Assembly (NCBI GenBank): GCA_015680685.1
Contig: MNCI01020136.1
Coordinates: 127,366-191,365 of the forward strand
Length of the DNA: 64,000 bases
Source of the DNA: Gnetum montanum
Taxonomy: Eukaryota; Streptophyta; Gnetopsida; Gnetales; Gnetaceae
Reading direction: 5' to 3'
Shown here: piece after piece, positions 10,374 through 21,460 of the stretch
How positions within the stretch are numbered: the stretch's first letter is position 1
Layout: every line of letters starts with the position of its first letter
Program-made: the position numbers and the translations under genes
Notes under the pieces: generated by a model
Told to the model about the DNA's origin: nothing
The model's input: only the letters and a program-made list of their open reading frames with translations
Databases searched by the model: none

Positions 10374-11361
10374 TGATGAGCGGCGAGGTACTCCTACGCT
10401 CAACCATACGAATACGAGCGTTTCATGCATGATCCGGTCGAATTCCAAGGACTAAGTGCTTATGCGCCCTTGTAGAATAAGGACGGGTTGGTTGATCATT
10501 GTCTTCCCAAGCTTACCAGTATGTCATGATTGTATGATTAAGTAAGCTTGAGGCATATGATTTTTATAGCTTTTATGTTTTTATGTCCTATGCTAGTAGG
10601 GAAGGAGAGAGGTAACTAAGTGACTAATTTAACTTAACTACTCATTAACTAAGTTCTAACTAATCTTAACACCAGCATTTGTTACCACTTGCTGTACACA
10701 TCCTGAACTAGTGCAACACTACTGGGATTACCAAACGCTAATCGTTACTGGGTTACCAAGTGTTACATGCATGCTCGAAGTGGTTGTGCGTGTGTAATTT
10801 AATGATTTACTTAATTGATTAAAATGAATTGCTATGCTAATGACATAAATGTAAAGTGCATTAGATAAAATAAAATAAAATAAATGCATAACAAAATAAA
10901 ATAAAAGAAATGTGTAAGAAAACAAATCTCAAGTGCTGCAAGGATGAATCAAAGAGCTCGTCTTTATTTCCATACACAAGGTGTGCTTTGGTACACAATG
11001 CTCGAATAAAGATCTGTCCACACTTAGACCTCCTGTTATGAGCACTTGGAAACTACTCTAACTTTCAAACAGACTACAAGAGTTTCACTACTTGACTGCT
11101 AAAAGACTTCTTTTTTCAATTGTACGCTTGGGCACTATATTTATCGGCTTGGGAGAAACTACTCTAATAATTAGAGCAACCACTCTAATAATTAGAATAA
11201 ATTGCTAGATTAACTACTCTAATAATTAGAATAAACCGCTAGAGTAACTACTCTAATAATTAGAATAAACCACTAGAGTAACTTCTCTAATAATTAGAAT
11301 AAACTGCTAGAGTAATTTCTCTAATAATTAGAATAAACCACTAGAGTAACCACTCTCATCA
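10374..11361 (-). repeat. Element B 3' LTR
   Basis: The LTR has TG...CA ends: TGATGAGCGG at 10374 and TCTCATCA at 11361 on the plus strand. A TATA-like GATAAATATAGT lies on the minus strand at 11135-11146. The U3 end (high coordinates) is made of a 34-bp tandem array. The R-U5 part is the family-conserved segment. The plus-strand flank on the left is AAAGA, but the other flank is lost, so no target duplication can be tested. Confidence 0.85.
11158..11356 (-). repeat. 34-bp tandem array in U3 of element B
   Basis: Between five and six copies of a 34-bp unit occur, each with the core CTCTAATAATTAGAATAAAC and then CGCTAGAGTAACTA or a close variant; the first copies are shorter. The core AATAATTA is palindromic. 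The array occupies the first 200 bp of the LTR, upstream of the TATA box at 11135-11146, where an enhancer would lie. The other family members in this window do not have it. Confidence 0.85.
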
Positions 11362-11371
11362 TACCCTCACA
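11362..11371 (-). promoter_or_regulatory. Element B polypurine tract
   Basis: Directly before the 3' LTR, the minus strand reads GTGAGGGTA, preceded by CGAGGACAAGTTTTCATTCA. C, D and E have the same layout (GA.GAGTTTTTA.TTA.T.. then a G-rich tract). It would prime plus-strand DNA synthesis. Confidence 0.7.
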
Positions 11372-13134
11372 ACTGAATGAAAACTTGTCCTCGAGTTCCT
11401 TATAAAATATTGGGAAGGTATGGAATTATTGATTAATTGACAACTGACGGTGGAATGGGATGATAGACTCAACGTGCCCAGTGATGGATCAATAAGCATA
11501 TTACAACATTATGGTAAACACTCGTACATAAATGACATCCAAGCTTTTATTTGGCAGCTTGTAGAGAAAGAGAGAGAAAGAAAATGAAGCGTGTTGCCAC
11601 CAATGCTAAGATTGTGCCTTCCATTGTTTATCTATAGCCATGCCACCAAATTTTCTCCTTTCGTAAATGCTCCAGTTCCGGTCCATCCTATGTACTTCCT
11701 CCAAGCCTAGTTCATTGTTTGTATGATCACCATCTGCACACACAACACAGTTATAAATGAGCAAGGATAGATAAGCCATAATGCAGTTGATACCTTGCCT
11801 CGATATGAAGCACATTGGTTGAGTTGTGGTTATGGTAGAAACTGGTTCAGAGATTTATCACAGGTGACTACCCAAGGTGTAGGGGTTAGGTGAATAGTAA
11901 AATGGAGAAAATTGAAAAATTTGTGCCAGGGCCCGAACAACTAAGAGCGAACCTCTAGGAGCTATAAGATGGAAAAACATGAGGAATAAGAAAGATGAAA
12001 AATATCAATGACAATGCCAATAAAATAGATGTCATGGATGGGGATGAAACAAGACATGATTGATTGTAGGAAATGTTTAAGGAAAAGAACTTAACAATTG
12101 CACCAAAAATGAATGCCAATGGGTCCTCCCCAAAGTAGGCTCATTCCTTTTATGCCCTGACAAACCCACAAACCCAAGAGTCCGTAGGCTCTAGGAATGT
12201 CATTCGGAAGAAAGAGTTAAAAAATTACCCACAAGATTTCACCAAAGAAAAACAATGCATCAACCCAGAATGGACTAATGATAAAATCAGCAATGAGGTG
12301 GAAAATGGGAAGAAAGATGGAGAGGAGAGAATGGAATGAAATCCCAAGAACAAGGTTGTGTAAAGCCCCTTATGTATTTCATGGTTAATGTGACTAAGTA
12401 GAACTCATCCCAAATATAGACTCAAACAAACCACATCTAGTGACCTCGCATCAACACACTTGACCAATCCATCCACTTTAAGTAAAAAAAAATGCTTCCA
12501 CAAAGAGTGACCACCATTCCTAGGAGAGCAAGATGGATAAGCAGAAAGCAAGAAAGGGCCTTAGTTAGAGGGAACCTTCAGGCATGGGTAATATGTCTTT
12601 CCAATTCCATAACTAGTGCTTGTAGCCCATATTGCTTTATTATGTCTATGGGGTGTGCTTTGAATTTTCACCTTTTTTATTTTTATTTTTTTTTGCGTGA
12701 GAACCACACCATGCAAAGACTTATTTTTATTCACTCAGCTTCCTGATTTTTGAACAATGTCAGAATGGAAAAAAAACCCAAGAAAAAACATCGAACCACC
12801 CAAGAGAATGACTAGCACAAATTCATCAAATCCCCTTGAAGTCACACCCCTTTCATCCTTTGAGTCTTTCCTTGGTTTGAAAAGTACCTAGCCACCAATT
12901 CATTAAAAGTTTACTTAGAAAAAGGGGACTTTACAGTTCCAAGCCAAAGGAGACCCTAGAGTTGTATGGATGAGTGGACGACGTGGACTCATTGCCTATT
13001 TTACCAAAAGAACCATACCTTAATAACAACATCATAATTCAAAGGTAAAACCCAAAAATTAGTAATCAATATGATATAATTTGATCCACCATCATGAGCA
13101 CTTATTGGATGACGAATAAAAGTAAATCAAGCAA
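11372..13134 (-). other. Element B non-coding 3' region
   Basis: This stretch lies between integrase and PPT and has no long frame. The part 12490-12760 matches the corresponding region of C (about 30740-30960) and, inverted, of E (about 55880-56060), including the segments CTTAGTTAGAGGG and CATAACTAGTGCTTGTAGCC. The conservation between copies shows an ancestral non-coding block of the family. The extra ORF seen in C and E is absent here. Confidence 0.65.
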
Positions 13135-14425
13135 TCAAACAAATAGTAAAAATATGAACGATGGTGTAAAAAAAAAGTGGGAAAAATGTTTAAAACAAAA
13201 ATGTGTGAAACGAAAATATGTAAAAAAAAATTCAAAAAGAACTAAGGGCCTAGAATGGTTAGCATAGGTAGCCATCTCCCTCATGATTGAGTTGGAAGGA
13301 GGAGATTCGAAATAGTGAGCAAGGTTATCCATCAATAGAGTATCATGTGTACTGGCAGTCCTAAGATCATGGAAAGTTTTGGTTTTTTGCACATTGACCA
13401 ACAGTTTCTTGTCTGGGCTCTCAAGTTTGTATATTGTCAATGCCCCTGAAGGAAAAGTTGCATAAAGAATATAAGGTCCTTCCCATAGTGTTTGAAATTT
13501 AGTACGTTGTGGCACATGTGTGGGATTCCAGTAGAGAACCTTATCTCTTGGCTGATATTTAACTTTCCTAATTTTTAGGTCATGATGTTGTTTATTGAAG
13601 GCCTTGTGCAATTCGTTAAATGACAGGGCAACTAATCAGTTTTCATCTAGCAAGTTAAGGATTACTAACCACTGTTTCTATGCTAGATCAAGGTCATGGT
13701 TGAGGTCACATGTCATGGATAGTGTATGGAGCTTAGTTTGAATGGGAAGCATTGGTAATTTGCCATACACTAACTCATAGGGAGAGTATCTTGTAGGGAG
13801 TTTCCATGTGGACCGGTTTGCCCAAAGAGCATCGTTCAATTTAGTGCTCTAGTCTCACCTAAACTTGCTAATAGTTCTTGTCAATATTTTTGTAATCTCC
13901 TTGTTGGTGACTTTAGCTTGACCATTCACTTGGGGGTGGTACAGTGTTGTCAGTTTGTGTTCAACCCCTAAGCATTGCATTAATTTATGAAAAGTTGCAC
14001 CTATGAAGTGTATACCATTATCTGAAATAAGTGCACGTGGCACACCAAACCTATATATGATTTGTTGTTGAACAAATTGTGCAGTTGTAGATGATGTACA
14101 ATCTTTAATAGTAGCTACTTCGGCCCATTTTGTTAGGTAATCAATGGCAACAATAATATAAGCTTTTCCATTGGACATTGGTGTAATTGGCCCCATAAAA
14201 TCAATTCCCCAAATGTCGAATGGTTCTAACAGTTGAATCCATTGTTGCAAACCATCCATTCTAATAGTCATTCCCCCATCATGTTGACAACGCTTACAAA
14301 ATTGGACAAAACGATGAGCATCCCAAAATAATGTAGGCCAATAATATCCTGCAAGTAGGATATTGATGGCCATTCATCTCCCAATGTAATGACCCCCACA
14401 AGAACCCTCATGAGCATCTTAGAGA
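13135..14425 (-). pseudogene. Element B integrase with C-terminal tail
   Basis: The minus strand encodes the HHCC finger (GHYIGR... to FCKRCQ, about 14425-14290), then the catalytic core with the three acidic residues: FDIWGIDFMGPITP, LISDNGIHF and, after about 35 residues, HPQVNGQAKVTNKE. The core is open from 14373 to 13855. A tail of about 160 codons (13611-13135) has the AFNKQHHDLKIRKVKYQPRD and LWEGPYILYA..PSGAL signature of gypsy integrase C-terminal domains. Integrase would insert the cDNA into nuclear DNA. A stop separates core and tail, and one stop lies in the finger, so it is nearly but not fully intact. Confidence 0.85.
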
Positions 14426-14679
14426 ACTTGTAGTTGATCTATATCAGGAATATACCATCGAACCAAGCCATCGAGACACACTTTGTAAAGTGGCCCATTG
14501 ATCTTCATAAAGTACTTGGATCGGTGAAGAAACTGTTGTTTCTTCTTAAGGTTTAACTCTTGTGGTGTTTGTTGGGTGAGGAGATAGGTAAGAATTCTAC
14601 TGTACTAGTTTGTCTCCATGGGTGATTGATTATTCACTACACCAACAAAGAGGAATTCATCAAGGAAATGATCAGAAAT

Positions 14680-16090
14680 TGGATTCTCATCCTCTTTGTT
14701 ATCCCATCGCAACTGAGATAAAAGATCAGCAACTACATTCTTGGTGCCCTTATGATCAATCATCATTAAATTGAACTCTTGTAAGATTACAAGTCATCGT
14801 ATGATACGAGGGCTTACCATTGTCTTATTCATGAGGAACTGGATTGCACTATGATCTATATGTATATATACTTTATATCCAAATACATAGTGTCTAAACT
14901 TTTCTAGTGCAAACACTATAGCCATTAATTCTTTCTTTGTGGTAGTGTAGTTAAGTTGTGTACTAGTGATACTTCTACTTGCACAGTGGATGTAATAAGA
15001 ACACTTTTGGTCATCTAACTATGTAAGTACAGCTCCTAAGGCATAGTTGAACGTGTCAATCATGATATGGAATGGTTTGAAATAGTTAGGAGCTTGTAGA
15101 ATGTGTGTTTCTACTAACTTCTGCTTTAAAGTTTGGCAACCTTTGAAAAGTTCTCAATAAATCTCCTATAGTAGCCAGTATGTCTAAGGAATGATTGAAT
15201 ATCTTTGATAGTTTCCAGTTGACAGGTAATTCCTTGGATAATTTTGATTTACTCAGGGTCTACCTCTATCCCTATGTGTGATATTTTGTGCCCTAGTACT
15301 ATGCCTTCTTGAACCATCAAATGGCTTTTCTACCAGTTGAGCCTAGAATTGGTTTCTACACCTCTTTTTAACACTTGCTCCAATCAGTCCAAGGCTTGAT
15401 CAAAGTTTGCTCCATAAGTGGAGAAGTCATCCATAAATGCCTCCATGCCATTCCCTATCTGCTATTGGAATATGCTTAGAACTAGTTGTTGAAATGTTGC
15501 AGGGGCATTGCATAAGCCAAAAAACATCTATTTGTATGCGAACATTCCCCAAGGACTAGTGAACATATTCTTGGCTTGGTCTTCTAGGGCTATTTGTATT
15601 TGGTTATATCCGCTATATCCATCCAGAAAATTTGTAATAGTGATGCCCTACAATGGTGTCTAAGACTTGGTCAAAAAATGATAACAAAAAGTGATCTTTG
15701 AATGTTGCCATATTCAGTAGCCTAAATCTATGCATACCCTCCATTTGCCTCCCTTTTTAGTCACAATAACGAAGGGGCTAACCCATTTGCTATTAGCAGT
15801 GGGATATATGAACCTAGCCTTGAGAAGTTGTTTGATTTCTTTCTTGACTACTGGCTTTAGCTTTGGGTTCAAACACCTCTGCGGTTGTCTTCGAGGCTTC
15901 ATGGAGGGGTCGGTGTAAATCCTATGTTGGTATATCCTAGGATCTATTCCAGTTAATTTGGGATATGACCAAGTGAAGGCTTTCGACCATCGATTTATCA
16001 CTTTCAGCAATCTCTTTTTTTGTTGCGGAGCAAGCTTAGCATTAATAATTACTGGCTTTCCGTTTTTAAGGAACATGTATTCCATACCAG
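14680..16090 (-). pseudogene. Element B reverse transcriptase and RNase H
   Basis: The open N-terminal frame (16085-15714) carries the linker MEYMFLKNGKPVIINAKLAP and the RT entry FIYPTANSKWVSPFVIVTKK. Further down, the minus strand shows HHYYKFSGW and the catalytic loop EAFMDDFSTYG at about 15445-15410, with both aspartates kept. The RNase H end HKGTKNVVADLLSQLRWDNK lies at about 14750-14690. Stops and frameshifts interrupt 15700-14700. The enzyme would have copied element RNA into DNA in cytoplasmic particles. Confidence 0.8.
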
Positions 16091-16406
16091 TGGGTAATGA
16101 TTTTAGCTCGATGGGCTCCTACTTAAATTTCTCAAGGATTTCCAACTTCCCTTAGTTAATATTTTCAAGGTTAAGACTTGGAAGTTGGCGGTGGACTTGC
16201 TCTAATACATCTATGCTATCGATGCAAGCACAAGTCAAACCCTCAATTGGTTCCATGCATATGAGTGAACTACTTTCTTGATCAGCTATCAGGCACTGGG
16301 TGTCTTCTTGTCATGTGGCTACTGTATACAGGCATCTTTGTATGTTAATCACTTGGGCACATTGATTGCATGCAGGTAATGCTAAACTTTGCACAAACCA
16401 TAACCT

Positions 16407-17300
16407 CTACATGCAATTATACCCTATGTCACTATATGCGATGCATAGAAATTTCTTCTTCTCGATCTTTCCGAATGTATTTTCCTTTGATATTTCTAGG
16501 GAAACATCGTGGATTCCTAGGCGTGCATTGATGGTTCTTAGCCATGCTCTTCCCATTATGATTGGGAAGTCCCCCTTACCGTTGTTTACCTGAATCACTA
16601 GGAAGTCAGCTGGGTACAACCACCCACAAATAGTGGTAACAATATCTTCTGCTAGTCCCAATGGGACAGTGATGGACTGGTTGGCCAACTCTAGACAGAT
16701 GTTTCTCTTTTTCAATGGAGGCAGGTTCCAGGCCTTGTACATTTCTTGAGAAATCAAGTTGACACTAGAATCTGAATCCAAAAGAGCCTTGCACAACACA
16801 TTTCCAATGATTTGTAAGTATATCAGAGGACTCCTAGGATTAGAAAATTTCCTGGGAAGATGGCCAACTTTGATCCAATTAGTGACGATATGTGTTAGCA
16901 TGACCGTATGTGTTGAGTGCAGTGATTGGATTGAAGGGCGCTCCGAAGTTTTGATTGATACTAAGGCATCTAAGGAATTAGCTGCTTGTAAAGGCTTGGT
17001 TGGACTGTTGGTTCTAAAGAAAGGTCTTTTCTTCATGTGGTTGTTGGAAGCAACATTAGGTTGAGAATTAACAGCCCTCGTAGCATTACATTGTTGCGAC
17101 TGGGTAGGGATTTCACCTTGCATCGCAAGAGTAGGTGGTAGTGGAGCTATTGATGGAAGAGATGTGGCCGGATGAGAAGGATGATATGCTTGTGGAATAT
17201 TGCCTCTAAAAGAGGGAGTCCCATAATACTTGCAAGCTTGGTAGTGAGGTTGAGGAGTGACATGACCAGTAGAGTCACGTGGGGAGATTGGCTGTTGCAA
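16407..17300 (-). pseudogene. Element B gag-pol linker and aspartic protease
   Basis: A frame of 297 codons is open. The N-terminal 110 residues are a Pro/Ser/Gln/Asn-rich linker. The protease follows: NVLCKALLDSDSSVNLISQE at about residue 165, where D-S-D replaces the usual D-S/T-G, then a hydrophobic stretch, and the flap-side block GDFPIIMGRAWLRTINARLG near residue 255. The protease would process the polyprotein. It lies between gag and RT, as in other gypsy elements. The Gly to Asp change in the active-site loop suggests loss of activity. Confidence 0.8.
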
Positions 17301-17438
17301 GTAATATCCATACGAGTCAAGTTACCAATAAGGATACTATTGCCTTGGTGCTGGCATTCTCCATGATTGTGAATGCTGCCACTATTGATATTACTCAATC
17401 AGTTGTGGTGGAGTTCCACTAGGATAATATGTTAAGGG

Positions 17439-18740
17439 TTAGTGGAACTGCCTTAGGTTACCTTGAGGATAAGGTAACCTTTGGGGTGTTTGCCTTTTGT
17501 TTAATCGTGGGTTGAGTGCATACACCCCAAATTCTTGCAGATGTGAGATTACAGGGAAACATCCCTTAGGATGGTCATATTGACATATCTCACATCCACT
17601 ATCATTGTTTGTTTCTGAATCCACAACCTCTTCAATGATGGCAACTTTGCCCTTACCCTTGCTACGTGCATGTTCAGCATCTTTCTTTTTTCTTTTATCA
17701 CTACCTTGCTCTCTAGACGCCTCTACTATTTTAAGAACAGTTTGAAATCTATTGTGTAGGGAATCCGACATTTGGTCTACCTTTGCCAAAACTTCTAATG
17801 TCATCTTTTGGATAGGCAAAGTTTTCCTATTCATCATCTCTTTGAGTGATGACTCTTCTTCATCCTCATAAAATCTTACTCCCCTCTTTCGAAGGGAAGG
17901 ATCTTGGTTATACTCTTCAACACTTTCTCTCTTCCGTAGCTCACCTTCTTCCTTACCAACTTGCCCCAATAGTCTTTGAATTTGATGGGACCTAAGCTCG
18001 GATAGTCTTCATTGGGCATAAGTCCCAAGGGTTTTTCTCATTTCATGCCTAAGCCCATCCACGAGATGCCATAGTTGATCCCTTTGCGAATAACCATGGC
18101 CAGGACAACGATGTAACAGGGCATAGTATTGGCCCATGGCAGCATCCAAGGGTTCATGTCCTCCTTGTTTCCAACCTTGGATTTTCTTTCGCAAGTTAGA
18201 CACTCAGGAGTACATTTGGTACTTGTAATTAAATAGTTCTAACATAATACTCCACCTATAAATGAATTCTAGTTCTAAAGACTAGTACCAGCTTTCCACT
18301 TCTTTAATTAATGTCTGTGGAAACAACTTCATTTTTTGCCATTCATTCTCTATGTTCTGTAAGGCACATGCATCATGGAATGCTTGTAAATGATTTTGAG
18401 GATCAGCATTGTATCCCCCTTCAAATCATGGGATGTTGTTCATATCTAATCTCTTGATCCTACTATCTTTTTGATGCCTTGTTGGAATTCTAACAACCTC
18501 AGTTATGTTCAACATACTTCGAGTAGCAAAGAGGGGTTCATCGTGATCATCTCATCCATGGCGTCTATGATGCCTACGTTGTTCCCTACTCTCCCTTCTT
18601 CTATGTCGTGACTCTCTAGAGTGCCCTCGTTCCCTTTCTTGGTTTTTTCATCTATGACTTTCACTTTGCCTACCTTTATTCCCATGGTGTTTTCCTTATG
18701 ACCATGTTCGGATATTGAAAAAGAGGGTGAAGGAGATGAT
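17439..18740 (-). pseudogene. Element B gag, 5' truncated
   Basis: Reading on the minus strand: a His/Ser/Pro-rich spacer, then LFATRSMLNITEVVRIPTRH, the gag core with GGYNADPQNHLQAFHDACAL and a WYQSLE motif, QIQGWKQGGHEPLDAAMGQY, a helical region (YAQ), a Lys-rich charged segment, and a C..C....H....C finger (GCEICQYDHPKGC) at about 17600-17560. These blocks recur in the gags of C, D, E and F. Gag forms the particle shell and binds RNA. The N-terminal 150-200 residues are missing where R2 begins. Confidence 0.75.
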
Positions 18741-19262
18741 GAAGGTGGGACAAACCAAGAAACTCCTTGGAAGCTAAATAATTGATAGTTATCAATAAGG
18801 AGATGGTAGCATAGTTGATATTTGAGAATACCAACTTTCAATCACTTCACACCCTAACTCTTTTGCTTCTCCTTTTTTATTTTCGTTTTATTTTTTTATT
18901 AACAACGGATAATGATGGGTTGCATAAGTGATAATCTCATTGGCTTGTTAGGTAAAGGTTGGTACATAAAGTCACACTTGAGTTATCATTAAACTCCTTT
19001 GTAAGTTCTTTAAATTCTCTAAATTATCATGTTTCCCACCTAACTGTGATTATCAAACCAAAGAATGACTATAGATATACTTTATGATGTATTGCCAACA
19101 TGATAATTATTGAGGAATAGAGTCATTTCTAAATTGTGATTCAAACTTGCAACCAGTTTCATTACAAGATAATGAGCTAAAACCATAGGATTTTTAACTA
19201 TCAATGGACTAGAACTTATTTAATCAAGGCCATGTGCTAGCATGGGAGTGTTGGCACCAACA
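18741..19262 (-). repeat. Interspersed repeat R2
   Basis: Second copy of R1 (3604-4124), 522 bp, same orientation. It sits exactly between truncated element B and truncated copia element G, so it marks a recombination or insertion joint. The end TGTTGGCACCAACA at 19249-19262 contains a short palindrome, as in R1. It has no coding capacity. Confidence 0.7.
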
Positions 19263-19592
19263 TGAGTCTTCTAAGTAACTCGCCAAGTCCAAGTTTATTT
19301 CCAAAAAAAAAACAAGTGACTCGTAGAGTTTCAATCTTGTAACACTATCTGTGACTATGCTACCTCTTAGTACATAAAGGCCATTCTATTTCTCACCTCT
19401 CATCACAGCAAGTGCACCCTTCAAGACCTTGAGAACTCCACCTTGAGCTCTATACATCCAACCGTTGGCATCCATAGTACCAAGAGAATTTAGGTTTTTC
19501 TTCGACTCTGGTATGTGTCTGACGTCTGTTAATGTTCTCACTGTACCATCATACATCTTAATCTGAACTTACCATATCATTTCCTATAAGAC
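19263..19592 (-). pseudogene. Element G protease end and pre-integrase region
   Basis: The minus strand encodes GNDMV at the insertion joint, then VQIKMYDGTVRTLTDVRHIP, ESKKNLNSLGTMDANGWMYR and GGVLKVLKGALAVMRGEK, then a stop and LYVLRGS. This is the well-known copia stretch between protease and integrase. A frameshift lies near 19575. The sequence ends at R2 before the integrase finger. Confidence 0.85.
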
Positions 19593-20684
19593 TGTTGATG
19601 CGTAAATTTTGGACATGCCGCTGCCGCCAACACCTGTAAAAACTTGTTTTAGGAGACTATCGCCTAGGGCGCCTCCTGTATGGGTATGAAAACCCAGGAA
19701 TAGTCTCAGCTTAAAAGGGCTATGTGACAAAACAATAATAACAATATTTTAAAAAAAATATTAAAAGCTTTAAATTTAATAAGAATATTGAAAATTAAAT
19801 AATTTGTGCAATTTAAAAGAGTACAATAATTTAAAATAAAATGCAAATAATAATATTGAAAACTATAAAAGTTATCTACCGCGACTGCTTCTACGCTTGG
19901 AGATGGCAGAGAGAAAAATCTGTCATATTGTTTGAAAGCAAATAAATAAAGAACAAAATGATGTGCATACAACTTGTCTCTACCAGGTTTCTGTTTATAG
20001 GCAGAAAGAGGGCGTTGTTCTCTGCCGTGTGAGCAGAAAAGAAAAAGAAAAGAAAAGAAAACGTGTCTGTTTCTGTCTACAATTGCTACTGCAGAGTAAG
20101 CACACTATCATCTGCAATTTGCCTACAACTGTTGTTGATGTTCACCGGGCGTTTCATGCTCCTGTTGTGTTCTGTCGCCTGCCAGTAGAAGATAGAAGAC
20201 TGCCAAAAATGTCTCCGCTGTCAGTGTTGCCTGCCAGCAGAACAGAAAATGGTTGTTGCAAACTCTGGCTCCTCTTCGTTTATGTGAATTGACAAGGTAT
20301 TTATAGGGTTGGATTGGGCTCGGGCACGAAATTCAAGAATGGAATCAATGGCTGTGAGATGATAGGAAAGCATATCTAGCGACATGTGTCCCATGGATAG
20401 TTGGCACGAGTTGGATGTGTGTTGGATAGTTGCATTCTTTGACCAGGCTCAATGTATCTATGTTGATAGTTGTGCACGAGTTGGATATGTGTTGGATAGT
20501 TGCATTCTTTGACCAAGTAGATTGTATTTTACAATTTATGGGTTATTCAAGCCCATGAAAGTACATTTAATTTAGATCATGAAGGCTTGATATGTCAATA
20601 CTGTACGACTTCTGATTTTTTGTGATATTAAACTTGTTCAAACAAGGCCCTATGCCTAGCATGGGTAAGGTTGAGGTTGGCCTC
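19593..20684 (-). mobile_element. Solo LTR of the element A family with target duplication
   Basis: The 1092-bp LTR begins TGTTGATGCG on the plus strand, like the LTR of element A (10162), and ends ...GGCCTC(A). It is flanked by AAGAC at 19588-19592 and 20685-20689 (by one base the call could also be AGAC with a CA end). It splits the copia protease block of element G: the residues before it (DGGDGL) and after it (GNDMV) belong together in the family. A TATAAATACC box lies on the minus strand at about 20298-20308. Since no internal region is left, it formed by recombination between two LTRs. Confidence 0.85.
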
Positions 20685-20689
20685 AAGAC

Positions 20690-21444
20690 CATCACCACCA
20701 TCAATTTTTTGATAAGTGGTGAACCAATCATTATTAGGACACGAACATCCTGAATTAAGAATCCACTCCTTTTCAAAGTAGGCAATGGTAACAGAGAGAA
20801 CTTCACCTCCGTCCGACCTTTCAGCAACTCCAGCAACAATTTTATTTTTAGTGCAGATTGATTTTCCTGTTTTCAGGACAATCTTTCCTAAGGTGCCCTT
20901 CTTTGTGACAATACCAACAGGTTTTTCTAAATCGTGATTTTGATCTAGAGGGACCTTTTTGTTTTGAACTACCCTTTTCTTTTCTTCCGACCCTTACAAA
21001 CAAACCATCAGATTTCTCACCACTCATCTCCACTGTTACTCTCTTCAGCAATTCACTAGAATTCAGGGATGCTTAAACATCCTCCATTGAAATAGTCTCT
21101 CCCATACAACAACGTGGTGACCAAGTGCTCATAAGATTTAGGCAACGAACATAACAAGATAAGAACTTGATCTTCATCTTCAACTTTACCATCTATATTC
21201 ATCAAATCAAGAACTATTCTATTAAACTGATCAATATGTTCTTGAATTGGTGTACCTTCTTTCATTCGGAGAGTATATTCTGGTACAAGCGATTGCTGAG
21301 GGACTTTGTCATGTATAAGCTCTCAAGCTTCAACCACAATCCAGCTGTTGTATTTCCACTTGCAACTTCTCATAACAATCCTAGCCAATGACCGAAATCA
21401 TTCTTTCCATCAAATTTTTCAATCTCAAATTTTGTTGAAGACAT
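20690..21444 (-). pseudogene. Element G gag and protease start
   Basis: Gag starts at the minus-strand ATG at 21444 (MSSTKFEIEKFDGKNDFGHW), 15 bp behind the PBS. Then come LWLKLESLYMTKSLSNRLY, the MKEGTPIQEHIDQFNRIVLD block (21265-21056), VLILLCSLPKSYEHLV, the LLKRVTVEM segment and the zinc knuckle CWYCHKEGHLRKDC at about 20925-20880. The protease start (WILNSGCSCPNNDWFTTYQ) has D changed to N in the D-S/T-G position. Part of the early gag is deleted, and frameshifts separate the blocks. Confidence 0.85.
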
Positions 21445-21460
21445 CCCTAAATAATAACAA

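Larger units (their letters stand above)
10374..18740 (-). mobile_element. Element B: Tat/Athila-like gypsy element lacking its 5' end
   Basis: In minus-strand order: gag (18740-17439), protease, RT, RNase H, integrase, a non-coding 3' region, PPT and a 988-bp 3' LTR. The 5' LTR, PBS and N-terminal part of gag are missing; sequence homology stops at 18741, where repeat R2 begins. The LTR end (minus: GTATGGTTGAGCGTAGGAG, ending CGCTCATCA) is shared with C to F and H. Compared with C and E, the downstream extra ORF is absent and only about 1.7 kb lie between integrase and PPT. B is the least decayed pol in the window: FMDD is intact and the integrase core is open. Confidence 0.85.

Noticed and set aside
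11158-11356. Regular short repeats looking like a CRISPR array
   Set aside because: The units are directly adjacent without unique spacers, lie inside an LTR and are AT-rich; this is a tandem repeat in plant DNA.
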